A DNA stretch of 64,000 nt. Source: Pseudomonadales bacterium. GTDB lineage: Bacteria; Pseudomonadota; Gammaproteobacteria; Pseudomonadales; Pseudohongiellaceae. The notes below the pieces were generated by a model that saw only the letters and a program-made list of their open reading frames with translations, did not search any database and had not been told where the DNA came from. This document shows positions 22,812 through 31,454 of this stretch, one piece after another (positions within the stretch are counted from its first letter, which is position 1; each line of letters begins with the position of its first letter). Location: the NCBI GenBank assembly GCA_024234325.1, contig JACKOJ010000007.1, positions 62,001-126,000 on the forward strand, given 5' to 3'. The position numbers were made by a program, and so were the translations under genes.

Positions 22812-25505
22812 TTACATCGTCGTCGGGTCGATCTTGTCCTGATCCAGCCCCATCGCTTTCATGGCCTTGGCAATCGTATCGCCAGTTACCACACCGCGGG
22901 ACTTCAGCTCGGTCAGCGCTGCGACTACCACGAAGCGGTAATCCACCTCGAAGAAATAACGCAGGTTTTCGCGCGTGTCACTGCGGCCAAAGCCGTCGGT
23001 GCCAAGTACACGGTAGCTGTCCGGGACAAACTCGCGGATCTGGTCCGCGTGCACTTTCATGTAGTCGGTTGACGCAATCACCGGGCCGGAGGCAGAAGAC
23101 AGACACTTGTGGACATAGGTCTCCTTCTCCTTCTTGGTGGGATGCATCATGTTCCAGCGGCTTGTCGCGAGGCCGTCACGGCGCAGCTCGTTGAAGCTGG
23201 TGACTGCCCAGACATCCACAGACACCTTGTACTCGTCACGCAGCACCTGGGCAGCCTTGCGCACTTCGCGCAGAATTGTGCCGCTGCCCAGCAGGCGAAC
23301 ACGCTGGTCGCTCGCTGCCTTGCCCTGCACTTTATACTCTTTACTGCCGCCGTCTTCCAGCAGGTACATCCCCTTGATGATGCCCTCCTCGGCGCCTTTC
23401 GGCATCTCGGGGTGGGTATAGTTCTCGTTCATCGTGGTGATGTAGTAGTAAACGGACTCACGCTCCTGATACATGCGGCGCAGACCGTCCTGGATGATCA
23501 CGGCGAGCTCGTAGGAATAGGTCGCATCGTAGGTCACGCAGTTGGGAATGGTGGAGGCCAGCAGATGGCTGTGGCCGTCCTGGTGCTGCAGGCCTTCCCC
23601 GTTCAGCGTGGTGCGGCCAGCGGTGGCGCCAATCAGGAAGCCACGCGCCTGCGAGTCGCCCGCTGCCCAGGCCAGATCGCCGATGCGCTGGAAGCCGAAC
23701 ATGGAGTAGTAGATGTAGAACGGAATCAGCGGATAGTCGTTCACGCTGTAGGACGTTGCCGCCGCCAGCCACGCAGAGAAAGCGCCGGCCTCGGTAATGC
23801 CCTCTTCCAGCATCTGGCCCTTGATGTCTTCGCGGTAGTACATCACCTGATTGGAATCCACCGGCTCATAGAGCTGACCGGCAGAGGAGTAAATGCCGAT
23901 CTGGCGGAACATGCCTTCCATACCGAAGGTACGGGCCTCATCGGGCACGATCGGCACAATGCGCTGACCGATTTCCTTGTCCTTGCACAGCGTCGTCAGC
24001 ATGCGCACGAAGGCCATGGTGGTGGAAATCTCGCGATCCTTGGTGCTTTGCAGTTGCTGGGCGAACGACTCCAGCGCCGGCGTTTTCAGCGCCTGTGCTT
24101 CCGTACGACGGGACGGCACCGGGCCACCCAGGGCCTCGCGCTTCTTGCGCAGGTAGCGCATCTGCTGGCTGTCTTCCGCCGGGCGGTAATAGGGAACAGA
24201 TTCCAGGTCTTCGTCGCGCACCGGAATATTGAAACGGTCACGGAAGCGCTTGAGCCCTTCCAGATCGAGCTTCTTCACGGAGTGCGTGGCGTTCTGGGCT
24301 TCGGCACTGGAACCGAAGGCATAGCCCTTCACGGTCTTGGCCAGAATCACGGTGGGCTTGCCATTGGACTTCACAGCCTGTGCGTAGGCGGCGTAGACCT
24401 TGAACGGGTCGTGACCACCACGGTTCAGCTTCATGATGTCGTCGTCGGACAGGTGTTCCACCATCTTCAGCAGCTCAGGGCTCTTGCCGAAGAAATGTTC
24501 GCGGGTGTAGGCGCCGCCACGGCCCCAGTAGTTGATGTACTCGCCATCGACCACCTCGTCCATGCGCTGCTGCAGCAGGCCGTCCTTGTCGGCGGCCAGC
24601 AGGGCATCCCAGTGACGGCCCCAGACCACCTTGATCACGTTCCAGCCCGCACCACGGAAGATGCCTTCCAGCTCCTGGATCACCTTGCCGTTGCCGCGCA
24701 CCGGGCCGTCCAGACGCTGCAGGTTGCAGTTGATCACGAAGATCAGGTTGTCGAGCTTCTCGCGACCGGCCTTGCCGATGGCACCGAGAGATTCCGGCTC
24801 GTCCGTCTCACCGTCGCCGAGGAATGCCCACACCTTGCGGTCGCTGTTGTCCATCAGGCCACGGCTGGTCAGGTACTTCATCACGTGCGCCTGATAGATG
24901 GCAGCGATGGGGCCGAGGCCCATGGATACGGTCGGGAACTGCCAGTAGTCCTGCATCAGCCAGGGGTGCGGATAGGAGGACAGACCGTTGCCGTGCACTT
25001 CCTGACGGAAATTGTCGAGTTGGGTTTCGGACAGGCGCCCTTCCAGGAAGGAGCGGGAGTAGATGCCAGGAGACGAGTGCCCCTGGAAGTACACCAGATC
25101 GCCACCGTGGGTATCGGTTGCGCCACGGAAGAAGTAGTTGAAACCGACGTCGTACAGGGTGGCCGCAGACGAGAAGGTGGAGATGTGGCCGCCGAGGTCG
25201 GCACCGGGCTTCTTGCCGGCGCGCATCACCATGGCCAGGGCGTTCCAGCGCACAATGCCACGAATCTGGCGTTCCATGAACATGTCGCCAGGCATCTTCT
25301 CTTCTTCGAGTGCGGAAATGGTGTTGCGGTAGGGAGTGGTTACAGCGGAGTACGGCAGAGCCTGGGTGTTGCGCGTGGCCTCTTCGGAGAGACGGCCCAG
25401 AATGAAATGCGCGCGGTCCAGACCTTCCTGGTCGATGACGGAGCCCAGAGCATCAAGCCACTCTTTGGTTTCGGTAGGGTTGGTATCTTCTTTGAATTGG
25501 CTCAT
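22812..25505 (-). CDS. aceE: pyruvate dehydrogenase E1 component (homodimeric)
   Basis: 897-aa thiamine-diphosphate enzyme that decarboxylates pyruvate and passes the acetyl group to lipoyl-AceF. The ThDP/Mg motif GDGETDEPES...NLIFVINCNLQ starts near residue 230. TNPTETKEWLDALGSVI and RAHFILGRL at the N-terminus are AceE-type. Length is close to the usual 886 aa. It begins the aceEF operon; the 170 bp upstream carry two 15-bp palindromes that may be operators. No pdhR gene is adjacent. Confidence 0.98.
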   Translation of the reverse strand: MSQFKEDTNPTETKEWLDALGSVIDQEGLDRAHFILGRLSEEATRNTQALPYSAVTTPYRNTISALEEEKMPGDMFMERQIRGIVRWNALAMVMRAGKKPGADLGGHISTFSSAATLYDVGFNYFFRGATDTHGGDLVYFQGHSSPGIYSRSFLEGRLSETQLDNFRQEVHGNGLSSYPHPWLMQDYWQFPTVSMGLGPIAAIYQAHVMKYLTSRGLMDNSDRKVWAFLGDGETDEPESLGAIGKAGREKLDNLIFVINCNLQRLDGPVRGNGKVIQELEGIFRGAGWNVIKVVWGRHWDALLAADKDGLLQQRMDEVVDGEYINYWGRGGAYTREHFFGKSPELLKMVEHLSDDDIMKLNRGGHDPFKVYAAYAQAVKSNGKPTVILAKTVKGYAFGSSAEAQNATHSVKKLDLEGLKRFRDRFNIPVRDEDLESVPYYRPAEDSQQMRYLRKKREALGGPVPSRRTEAQALKTPALESFAQQLQSTKDREISTTMAFVRMLTTLCKDKEIGQRIVPIVPDEARTFGMEGMFRQIGIYSSAGQLYEPVDSNQVMYYREDIKGQMLEEGITEAGAFSAWLAAATSYSVNDYPLIPFYIYYSMFGFQRIGDLAWAAGDSQARGFLIGATAGRTTLNGEGLQHQDGHSHLLASTIPNCVTYDATYSYELAVIIQDGLRRMYQERESVYYYITTMNENYTHPEMPKGAEEGIIKGMYLLEDGGSKEYKVQGKAASDQRVRLLGSGTILREVRKAAQVLRDEYKVSVDVWAVTSFNELRRDGLATSRWNMMHPTKKEKETYVHKCLSSASGPVIASTDYMKVHADQIREFVPDSYRVLGTDGFGRSDTRENLRYFFEVDYRFVVVAALTELKSRGVVTGDTIAKAMKAMGLDQDKIDPTTM

Positions 25506-25582
25506 AGGCTACGACTCTCACTCTCGCTATCCCTTGTGGGGACTGATTGATTGGATCGGTCGTGATTTGGGACGGCCGATCT

Positions 25583-25597
25583 TGTAAATTATTTACA
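25583..25597. promoter_or_regulatory. 15-bp perfect palindrome upstream of aceE (site 1)
   Basis: TGTAAATTATTTACA, a perfect inverted repeat with a 1-bp centre, about 78 bp upstream of the aceE start. It has the form TGTAnnTnAnnTACA, shared with the second site at 25655-25669. It is operator-like; the regulator is unknown. It does not match the E. coli PdhR site. Confidence 0.55.
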
Positions 25598-25634
25598 CCG
25601 TGGCGGGATTTTACCCCGATCCACGGCCTTTTTT
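25598..25634 (+). terminator. hairpin with T-run upstream of aceE
   Basis: CCGTGG (25598-25603) and CCACGG (25621-25626) enclose a CGGG/CCCG pair, with TTTTTT at 25629-25634 on the plus strand. No plus-strand gene precedes it. In the minus-strand aceE leader it could act as an attenuator stem or ampE mRNA 3' structure. Role uncertain. Confidence 0.4.
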
Positions 25635-25654
25635 CAACGCCCGAAAACTGGTTA

Positions 25655-25669
25655 TGTAGTTAAACTACA
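25655..25669. promoter_or_regulatory. 15-bp perfect palindrome upstream of aceE (site 2)
   Basis: TGTAGTTAAACTACA, perfect with a 1-bp centre. Its centre is 72 bp from the centre of site 1, with the same TGTA...TACA tips. It starts just after the ampE stop codon. Pairing of two such sites suggests cooperative binding by a dimeric regulator. Confidence 0.55.
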
Positions 25670-25675
25670 AAACCG

Positions 25676-26617
25676 TCAGACGACGCCTCCGAACACGGCC
25701 AGCAAGGCCAGCGCAGCCACCCAGAGTACCTGGCTGCGGTCGATCAGGTGCAGCAGATTCTGTGTCTGTGCCCCCATCGCGGCAGGCGACAGCCCCTTGG
25801 CCCCACTGTCCATGTCGATGAGTACCGTGTCGTCATCGTCTTCCGAATCCTGCACCAGCAGGGCCTTGTGCGGCGCCCCGGAGGCCGCCAGCGCACAGTC
25901 TGTCACCACGCGCTCAGCACTGCGTGTCGTGTCCAGCAGATCCTCACGCAGGCAACGGAAGCCGGCGTCAAAATCCCCCGCCAGCGAAAAGGTCAGGGCC
26001 AGCAGCCTTGCGGGCACCCATTCCATCGCAAACAGCAGGCCGGATGCCCAGCCTGCGGACTCCCACTCGCTCTCGAACATGCGATTGGCCTGCAAGCGGG
26101 TCAGGCAATAGTACACCAATGCACCCGCAGGACCCGCCACAAGATACCAGAACAGCACCGCAAAGAGGCGCTGCAGGCTGTTGCCGGCCAGATAGCGACT
26201 GCTCTGCTGATGCAGCGCTTCAAGATCGTCCGCACCGTCAAGCTCCACGGTGGAGTGCCATTCCTGCAGCAGCAAATAGGCGGCCTCGTAGTCCCCTTCG
26301 CGCCACAGCCGCAGATATTCCGCCGCCCAGCCCCGCACATTGCGCGGATCGAACAGGCACAGCAGCAGCGCAGCGTGCAGGCAGAAGGTCACCAGACCCA
26401 GCACCGCCCCCTTGACCAGCCCCAACAGGAACAGCAGGGCCAGCGTCGGCAGCAGCAGGGCCAGCACCAGAAAAACCGTCGCACCACCCCCAACGGAACG
26501 GACTCTGGCGTACAGCCACGCTGTCAGGCCGCGATACCAGTCGTCCCCCGGGAGCACGCGGTCACGGTCCCAGAAGTGGTTGATGGCCAGCGCGGCAAGA
26601 ATAACGAGAAAAGTCAT
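25676..26617 (-). CDS. ampE: AmpE family regulatory membrane protein
   Basis: 313-aa inner-membrane protein of the AmpE family, linked in E. coli to sensing in the ampDE system; biochemical role poorly known. FLVILAALAINHFWDRDRVLPGDDWY at the N-terminus is typical. Hydrophobic segments lie near 55-95, 160-185 and at the C-terminus (QVLWVAALALLAVFGG). It starts 15 nt after ampD, a conserved pairing. Confidence 0.9.
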   Translation of the reverse strand: MTFLVILAALAINHFWDRDRVLPGDDWYRGLTAWLYARVRSVGGGATVFLVLALLLPTLALLFLLGLVKGAVLGLVTFCLHAALLLCLFDPRNVRGWAAEYLRLWREGDYEAAYLLLQEWHSTVELDGADDLEALHQQSSRYLAGNSLQRLFAVLFWYLVAGPAGALVYYCLTRLQANRMFESEWESAGWASGLLFAMEWVPARLLALTFSLAGDFDAGFRCLREDLLDTTRSAERVVTDCALAASGAPHKALLVQDSEDDDDTVLIDMDSGAKGLSPAAMGAQTQNLLHLIDRSQVLWVAALALLAVFGGVV

Positions 26618-26632
26618 GATGGGTGTCCCGAG

Positions 26633-27172
26633 TCAGCGGCAGCCTTCGCGCAGTCGTTTCCAGTCAAAGCAAGGACCGGGGTCGGTCTTGCGGCCAGGGG
26701 CAATATCACTGTGTCCTACAATTCTGTCCAGGGTAATGCCGGGATACGCTTCCATCAGCAGCCGCGTCACTTCAATCAGGCGCTCGTACTGCCTGTCGGT
26801 GAATGCCTCGTCGTCGCAGCCCTCAAGCTCGACGCCGATTGAAAAATCGTTGCACGCCTCCCGCCCCTGAAAACTGGACTGCCCCGCATGCCAGGCCTTT
26901 CTGTCGAAGGGCACAAACTGCGTGACGTTGCCCTCGCGATCGATCAGCAGATGGGCAGACACCTTCAGCGACGCGATGTCCCGGAAATACGGGTGTGCCG
27001 CGGCATCAAGACGATTGTCAAACAGGGCCTCGATGTGACCACCGCCATAATGCCCCGGCGGCAGGCTGATATTGTGGATGACCAGCAGATCCACTGCCAT
27101 GCCATCCGGCCGCTCGCTGCAGTTGGGAGACGGTCGCTGTCGGGCAACGCTCAAACAACTGTCTACGCTCAA
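26633..27172 (-). CDS. ampD: 1,6-anhydro-N-acetylmuramyl-L-alanine amidase AmpD
   Basis: 179-aa cytosolic zinc amidase that removes the peptide from anhydro-muropeptides during wall recycling. Zinc ligands are visible: His33 (LLVIHNISLPPGHYGG) and His154/Asp164 (GHSDIAPGRKTDPGP), the latter two at the same numbers as in E. coli AmpD. WHAGQSSFQGREACNDFSIGVELEG is characteristic. No signal peptide, as expected. Paired with ampE; the transporter supplying its substrate (AmpG) is at 14496-15881. Confidence 0.97.
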   Translation of the reverse strand: MSVDSCLSVARQRPSPNCSERPDGMAVDLLVIHNISLPPGHYGGGHIEALFDNRLDAAAHPYFRDIASLKVSAHLLIDREGNVTQFVPFDRKAWHAGQSSFQGREACNDFSIGVELEGCDDEAFTDRQYERLIEVTRLLMEAYPGITLDRIVGHSDIAPGRKTDPGPCFDWKRLREGCR

Positions 27173-27327
27173 CCTCGCCTCCCGAAACCGATCACGGCCC
27201 CTCGCCTCTAAAGCCGGTCATTCTATCCGGCTACGGGCAATCATTCCACGCACAGCTTGCCCCGTCTGTTCATCCGCGAACCGATACGCGATAATTTCCG
27301 GCACCCGACATGCCATAGCTGGAGCCG

Positions 27328-27858
27328 ATGAACGACACCCGACACGCGCACCCCACCCGCCGCACCGGGCAGGTCATGCTGATGATCAGTTTTGCCCTCG
27401 GTCTGGGGGTACTGACGATGGTCTTTGACTCGCTGCTCGGCCAGCGCGAGAACCCGAACCAGAATCCGGTCAGCGAGACGGCGGGCGACGGAAGTGTGCG
27501 CGTGGAATTGCGCCGTAACGCCCAGGGCCACTATGTCGTCACCGGCTTTATCAACGGTGTCCCCAGCCAGTTGCTGCTGGATACAGGGGCCACGGACGTG
27601 GTGCTTTCGGAGCAGCTTGCCCGCAGAGCTGGCCTGGAGGCCGGCTATCCGACACGGGCGATGACGGCCAATGGGCCGGTGACAGTATATTCGGCGGTGC
27701 TGGACGAACTGCGCATCGGGGATATCACCCTGCAGCAGGTGCCCGCCAGCATCAACCCGGCAATGCAGGGCGACGCCGTCCTGCTGGGCATGAGTGCCCT
27801 CAAACACATTGAATTCACCCAGCGCGGCGACTCCCTGACGCTGCGCCATATCCCCTGA
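27328..27858 (+). CDS. retropepsin-like aspartic protease, membrane-anchored (TIGR02281 type)
   Basis: 176 aa. One N-terminal membrane segment (GQVMLMISFALGLGVLTMVFDSLL, about 14-37) is followed by a single retropepsin-like domain. LLLDTGATDVVLSE carries the catalytic DTG (Asp85), and LLGMSALKHIEF near the C-terminus is the usual second motif. It should act as a dimer, facing the periplasm. Substrates are unknown. The gene is convergent with neither neighbour and precedes nadC by 22 bp. Confidence 0.88.
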   Translation: MNDTRHAHPTRRTGQVMLMISFALGLGVLTMVFDSLLGQRENPNQNPVSETAGDGSVRVELRRNAQGHYVVTGFINGVPSQLLLDTGATDVVLSEQLARRAGLEAGYPTRAMTANGPVTVYSAVLDELRIGDITLQQVPASINPAMQGDAVLLGMSALKHIEFTQRGDSLTLRHIP

Positions 27859-27880
27859 TTCCCGGCAGGTTTTCACGCGT

Positions 27881-28735
27881 ATGAATCCAGACATTGCACT
27901 CCCTTCCGATATTGCCGCTCATGTTGCCTTTGCCCTGAACGAGGATGTCGGTTCCGGCGATATCAGCGCCCGCCTGATCCCCGCAGGCACACAGGCGCAG
28001 GCCACCGTGTACTGCCGCGAAGAAGCCGTCCTGTGTGGCACGCCCTGGGTGAACGAGGTCTTTCACCAGGTCGATGCCTCGGTGCAGGTGGAGTGGTTTG
28101 CCCGGGACGGCGATGCCATCGGCAAGGATCAGGCACTGTTCAAGGCAGTCGGTGATGCCCGCGCCCTGCTGACCGCCGAACGCTGTGCGCTGAACTATCT
28201 GCAGACACTTTCCGGCACCGCCACGCTGTCACGTCACTACGCAGCGCAGGTGGCACACACAGCGGTGACGCTGCTGGACACGCGCAAGACCATCCCCGGT
28301 CTGCGCACTGCCCAGAAATACGCGGTCAGAGTCGGCGGCTGCCACAACCACCGCATGGGGCTGTACGACGCCTTTCTGATCAAGGAAAACCACATCAGTG
28401 CCTGCGGCTCCATCAGTGCAGCAGTCGAGGCTGCACGCCAACTGCATGCCGACAGGCCGGTAGAAGTGGAGGTGGAGAATCTCGACCAGTTGCGCGAAGC
28501 CCTCTGTGCCCGCGCCGAAATCATCATGCTGGACAATTTCTCTTTGGCGTTAATGCAGGAGGCGGTCGCCCTGAACGCAGGGCAGGCAAAACTGGAGGCC
28601 TCCGGCGGCATCAACCAGCAGACGCTCGTGCCGATTGCGGAGACCGGTGTAGACTATATTTCCATCGGCGCCCTGACCAAGGATTGCCGTGCCGTCGATT
28701 TATCCATGCTGTTCAGTCAGGAGGACACACGATGA
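27881..28735 (+). CDS. nadC: nicotinate-nucleotide pyrophosphorylase (carboxylating)
   Basis: 284-aa quinolinate phosphoribosyltransferase that makes nicotinate mononucleotide in de novo NAD synthesis. Family motifs: LNEDVGSGDISARLIP near the N-terminus, ERCALNYLQTLSGTAT, DTRKTIPGLRTAQKYAVRVGG, NHRMGLYDAFLIKENH, and ASGGINQQTL followed by DYISIGALTK near the end. Complete. Its TGA stop overlaps the ATG of the next gene (ATGA), suggesting translational coupling to an exported nuclease. Confidence 0.98.
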   Translation: MNPDIALPSDIAAHVAFALNEDVGSGDISARLIPAGTQAQATVYCREEAVLCGTPWVNEVFHQVDASVQVEWFARDGDAIGKDQALFKAVGDARALLTAERCALNYLQTLSGTATLSRHYAAQVAHTAVTLLDTRKTIPGLRTAQKYAVRVGGCHNHRMGLYDAFLIKENHISACGSISAAVEAARQLHADRPVEVEVENLDQLREALCARAEIIMLDNFSLALMQEAVALNAGQAKLEASGGINQQTLVPIAETGVDYISIGALTKDCRAVDLSMLFSQEDTR

Positions 28736-29436
28736 AACGACCGACCCTGCGATCACGGCTGGCTTGCCTGGGGGCCGGGCTTGGGCTGAGCCTTGCCGGC
28801 GCGCAGGCCCTCGCGCACCCGGGACCGCTGGATCAGAACGGCGGCCACTACGATGGCAATTCCTACCACTGCCACACGAATGACTGCGAGATGCCGGATA
28901 CTTTTTCCCGCACCGGGCGCGACAGTTTTTTCTTCGATCCGCGCAGCCGCGACAAATTCTTCAACGAGATTGACTGGTCATACGACGAGGACTTCGACGG
29001 TGACTGCCAGAACACCCGCAACGAAATCCTGGTGGCCACCAGCCGCGCCCCGGTTCGCTACACCAATCCGCGCAACTGCGAGGTCCGCACCGGCGAATGG
29101 TTTGATGAATACACGGGCAAGAGTTTCACCGTGGCTGCGCAGATCGACCTCGACCACATCATCCCGCCGCGCTACGCGCACAATCAGGGCGGCGATCAGT
29201 GGCCTGCGCAGAAGAAGATCGCCTTTGCCAACGACCCGATGAATCTGCTGCTGACAGAGCGCAGTGAAATTCGCCGCAAGGCTGAGCGTGGGCCGTCGCG
29301 CTACCTGCCGCGCGAGGAATATCGCTGTGACTATGTCAGGCAATGGCTGGCGATTGCAGAGAAGTACGATCTGCGCCTGAACAACACCGATCGCAACCGC
29401 ATCACCGTGATCCTGCGCGACTGCGACACGCAGTAA
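28732..29436 (+). CDS. exported HNH endonuclease with N-terminal YHCH motif
   Basis: 234 aa from the ATG at 28732, chosen because it overlaps the nadC stop and opens a good signal peptide (RLACLGAGLGLSLAGAQALA). The mature start HPGPLDQNGGHYDGNSYHCH resembles YHYH-type exported domains and is rich in possible metal ligands. The C-terminal half is a DUF1524/GmrSD-like HNH nuclease: DFDGDCQNTRNEIL, the DHI motif in QIDLDHIIPPRYAH (Asp141-His142), and FANDPMNLLLTERSE (Asn171). Probably a periplasmic or secreted DNase for nucleotide scavenging or defence; role inferred. Confidence 0.85.
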   Translation: MKRPTLRSRLACLGAGLGLSLAGAQALAHPGPLDQNGGHYDGNSYHCHTNDCEMPDTFSRTGRDSFFFDPRSRDKFFNEIDWSYDEDFDGDCQNTRNEILVATSRAPVRYTNPRNCEVRTGEWFDEYTGKSFTVAAQIDLDHIIPPRYAHNQGGDQWPAQKKIAFANDPMNLLLTERSEIRRKAERGPSRYLPREEYRCDYVRQWLAIAEKYDLRLNNTDRNRITVILRDCDTQ

Positions 29437-29452
29437 GGGCGGAATTGCGGAC

Positions 29453-29483
29453 AAAAAAAAGGCCCTCTGAAGGGCCTTTTTTT
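29453..29483. terminator. bidirectional Rho-independent terminator
   Basis: GGCCCT (29461-29466) and AGGGCC (29471-29476) with a 4-nt loop, flanked by A8 on the left and T7 on the right. It can end both the nuclease gene (plus) and the cytochrome gene (minus). Confidence 0.92.
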
Positions 29484-29498
29484 ATCTGTGCATCAAAC

Positions 29499-29900
29499 TT
29501 AGCTGGCGGGCTCGACGTTCACGTCGCCCATCACACCGCCGTAATACTGCAGACGGGCATCCCCTGCCGGGAAACCGGTGATCTGCAGAACATAGGCCAT
29601 AATGTCCTCGTACTCATTGTCCAGCAGCGCGCCGGGCTTGTCCGCGGGCATGGCGCTCATGATCTGCTCGAACAGGTACTGCAGGGGCTGGCCTCTCCAG
29701 GTCTGGAACACAGTCTTGTAGAAATCCGCGTTGTGGCAGGTGGAGCAGTTCTGCTCGAACATTGCCTTTCCGGATTCTGCCTGTTCAGCCGTGTAGATAC
29801 CGTCCGCCAGGGAAGTAGGCGCTGCGCCTGCATCGGCAGCGGCGAAGGTCGCCAGGGCCATGGTCATGAAAGAGGCGGTGAAGAATCTTGCTGTTTTCAT
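29499..29900 (-). CDS. periplasmic c-type cytochrome
   Basis: 133 aa from the ATG at 29900, which follows GGAGTG and begins a signal peptide (MKTARFFTASFMTMALATFAAADAGAA, cut near residue 27). One heme-binding CSTCH at 52-56 (Cys52, Cys55, His56). A likely Met axial ligand lies in MSAMPADKPG. A small class I cytochrome c for electron transfer in the periplasm; partner unknown. An upstream in-frame ATG at 30026 gives an unlikely N-terminus. Confidence 0.9.
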   Translation of the reverse strand: MKTARFFTASFMTMALATFAAADAGAAPTSLADGIYTAEQAESGKAMFEQNCSTCHNADFYKTVFQTWRGQPLQYLFEQIMSAMPADKPGALLDNEYEDIMAYVLQITGFPAGDARLQYYGGVMGDVNVEPAS

Positions 29901-30124
29901 ATCGGAACACTCCGGCACATAGTGTGCTGCTGTAATTACAATTCCTACGGTTCTCATTCTGTGCAGTGCTGGCTGAATGCCACCTGAACACCGCAGGGAT
30001 CTCCATGACACAGTGGGGCTAGCCACGCGTCCAGTCCCGGCGCCTACCGCCTCAGATCACGTAAAAGCGGGCTACCTTAAACCAGCGGCCTGCATTAATC
30101 AAGCAGACCCGGCCAGGGCCACAC

Positions 30125-30898
30125 TCAGACCTCTCCGGTCTTGTAAGGCGCACTGACTGTACCGATCAGGGTGCCGTCCGTATCGAAGATCAGGAGAATA
30201 TTGCGGTAGCGCGAGGTAAGGGCGAGATAGCGAAAATCCTCTCGCGAGCCATTGGCATCCCCGAGCACTCGTTCGACTCCTGACCGCATATCGGGAAACG
30301 CCTGCATGATCTGATCGATGTCCAGAGAAGACCCGAAGACCTCGGACAAATGCTCACTCAGGGGACGATAGAGCTCCGCCTGCTCGTGCGGAGGAATGCG
30401 GTCCTGCTCCAGGCGTTGCTCAAACCGTTGCAGGGCCTCGCCGGCCACCGGCTTTTCCACATACACAAACACGGGATGGGATACCCCGAAACGGTCGAGC
30501 ATTTGCAGATCAACGCCCTGGCTTGTCAGCGCGGCGGCGGGGACGGTGTAGAAGCTGGAATCAAGAAAGGCCACTGCCACCGGGCGCTGCTCATAGATGG
30601 CCCGGATTCCCCAGAGCAAGGCAGCCACCTGGATCAGCACCACGACCCCGAGGTCCATGGCCAGCTCACGCCGCGACTTTGCCGGATTAAAAATGATCAG
30701 CGTGATAAGCGGGCCCAGCACCAGGTCTACCGCAGCGACCAGGCGCAGGCCCTGCCAGCCGCCAGAGGCGGAAAAGTAGGGGCTGGGATACCAGAACAGC
30801 AGCAGGATGCCGACCAGCAACGCGAAGACGCTTAAGCTGCCGAGAAAATGCAGGCCTGCCGCTGTATGGCGACGACGAACTGTTGGCACAGGAAGCAT
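30125..30898 (-). CDS. TfpX/TfpZ family type IV pilin accessory protein
   Basis: 257 aa. Two to three N-terminal membrane segments (SLSVFALLVGILLLFWYPSP, LVAAVDLVLGPLITLIIFNP, VVVLIQVAALLWGIRAIYE) precede a soluble domain of about 150 residues. WYPSPYF and DLVLGPLITLIIF are hallmarks of the pilin accessory family that assists surface display of particular pilins. It sits directly downstream of two pilin genes in the same direction, which fits. Confidence 0.85.
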   Translation of the reverse strand: MLPVPTVRRRHTAAGLHFLGSLSVFALLVGILLLFWYPSPYFSASGGWQGLRLVAAVDLVLGPLITLIIFNPAKSRRELAMDLGVVVLIQVAALLWGIRAIYEQRPVAVAFLDSSFYTVPAAALTSQGVDLQMLDRFGVSHPVFVYVEKPVAGEALQRFEQRLEQDRIPPHEQAELYRPLSEHLSEVFGSSLDIDQIMQAFPDMRSGVERVLGDANGSREDFRYLALTSRYRNILLIFDTDGTLIGTVSAPYKTGEV

Positions 30899-30938
30899 CA
30901 GTCCAGACTGTTATGCACGGCGCAAATACCGGGATCGA

Positions 30939-31352
30939 TCAGCACAAACCAACACCGATGCAGGTACCACCTTCGGTCCATTGAATCGGCACAGTGAGCG
31001 AGGGAGTAAGAGTGTAGGTATGGTTACTGACATCCGCTGTCCCGGTGGCAATAATGACGCCGTCCGTCACGGTTGCCGATGCCAGCCAGCCCGATGCTGC
31101 CGCAGTAGGAGGAATGCCATTGGAGCCGGCATCAACACCCGCCAGCGCCGTGACGCGACCACTCTGAATCGCGAGTCCAAGTGCCGTTTTGTAGGGAGTC
31201 GTCGCCAGGATGACCTCACTGAAGCGGGCGCGCTCAGTGTAAGTCTGGTAAGCGGGAAGAGCCACCGCAGCGAGGATGCCAATGATCGCGACGACGATCA
31301 TGAGTTCAATGAGGGTAAACCCGTCTGTCTGTCGCTTGAGTATCATGCGCAT
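30939..31352 (-). CDS. pilA: type IV major pilin (copy 1)
   Basis: 137-aa prepilin. A short leader ends in Gly and is followed by FTLIELMIVVAIIGILAAVA, the type III signal/N-terminal alpha helix with Glu5 of the mature pilin. PilD cleaves before Phe. The C-terminus has two cysteines (GGTCIGVGLC) that can form the D-loop disulfide. It is very close to copy 2 in layout (YQTYTERARFSEVILATTPYK), so the two arose by duplication. It may start at the second Met (residue 3). Confidence 0.95.
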   Translation of the reverse strand: MRMILKRQTDGFTLIELMIVVAIIGILAAVALPAYQTYTERARFSEVILATTPYKTALGLAIQSGRVTALAGVDAGSNGIPPTAAASGWLASATVTDGVIIATGTADVSNHTYTLTPSLTVPIQWTEGGTCIGVGLC

Positions 31353-31417
31353 CGCCCCACTGAGTCAGAAATTCTTGGTTTTTATGTCGTCGTTCTGTAC
31401 CAGGATTGTGCAGCATT

Positions 31418-31445
31418 TGCCGTGAGGCCATGAGGCCTCACGGCA
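31418..31445 (-). terminator. strong hairpin between the two pilin genes
   Basis: TGCCGTGAGGCC (31418-31429) and GGCCTCACGGCA (31434-31445), a perfect 12-bp stem with a 4-nt loop, 9 nt after the stop codon of pilin copy 2. No T-run follows on the minus strand, so it may be an RNA 3'-end stabiliser allowing partial read-through to copy 1. Confidence 0.65.
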
Positions 31446-31454
31446 GGTGTGCCA

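Noticed and set aside
23109..25550. 813-codon open frame opposite aceE
   Set aside because: It is an antisense shadow of a GC-rich conserved gene, with low-complexity His/Gln-rich translation and no family resemblance.
25583..25597. TyrR box or E. coli-type PdhR site upstream of aceE
   Set aside because: TyrR boxes have TGTAAA and TTTACA six bases apart, here three; PdhR sites have a GGT-ACC core that is absent.
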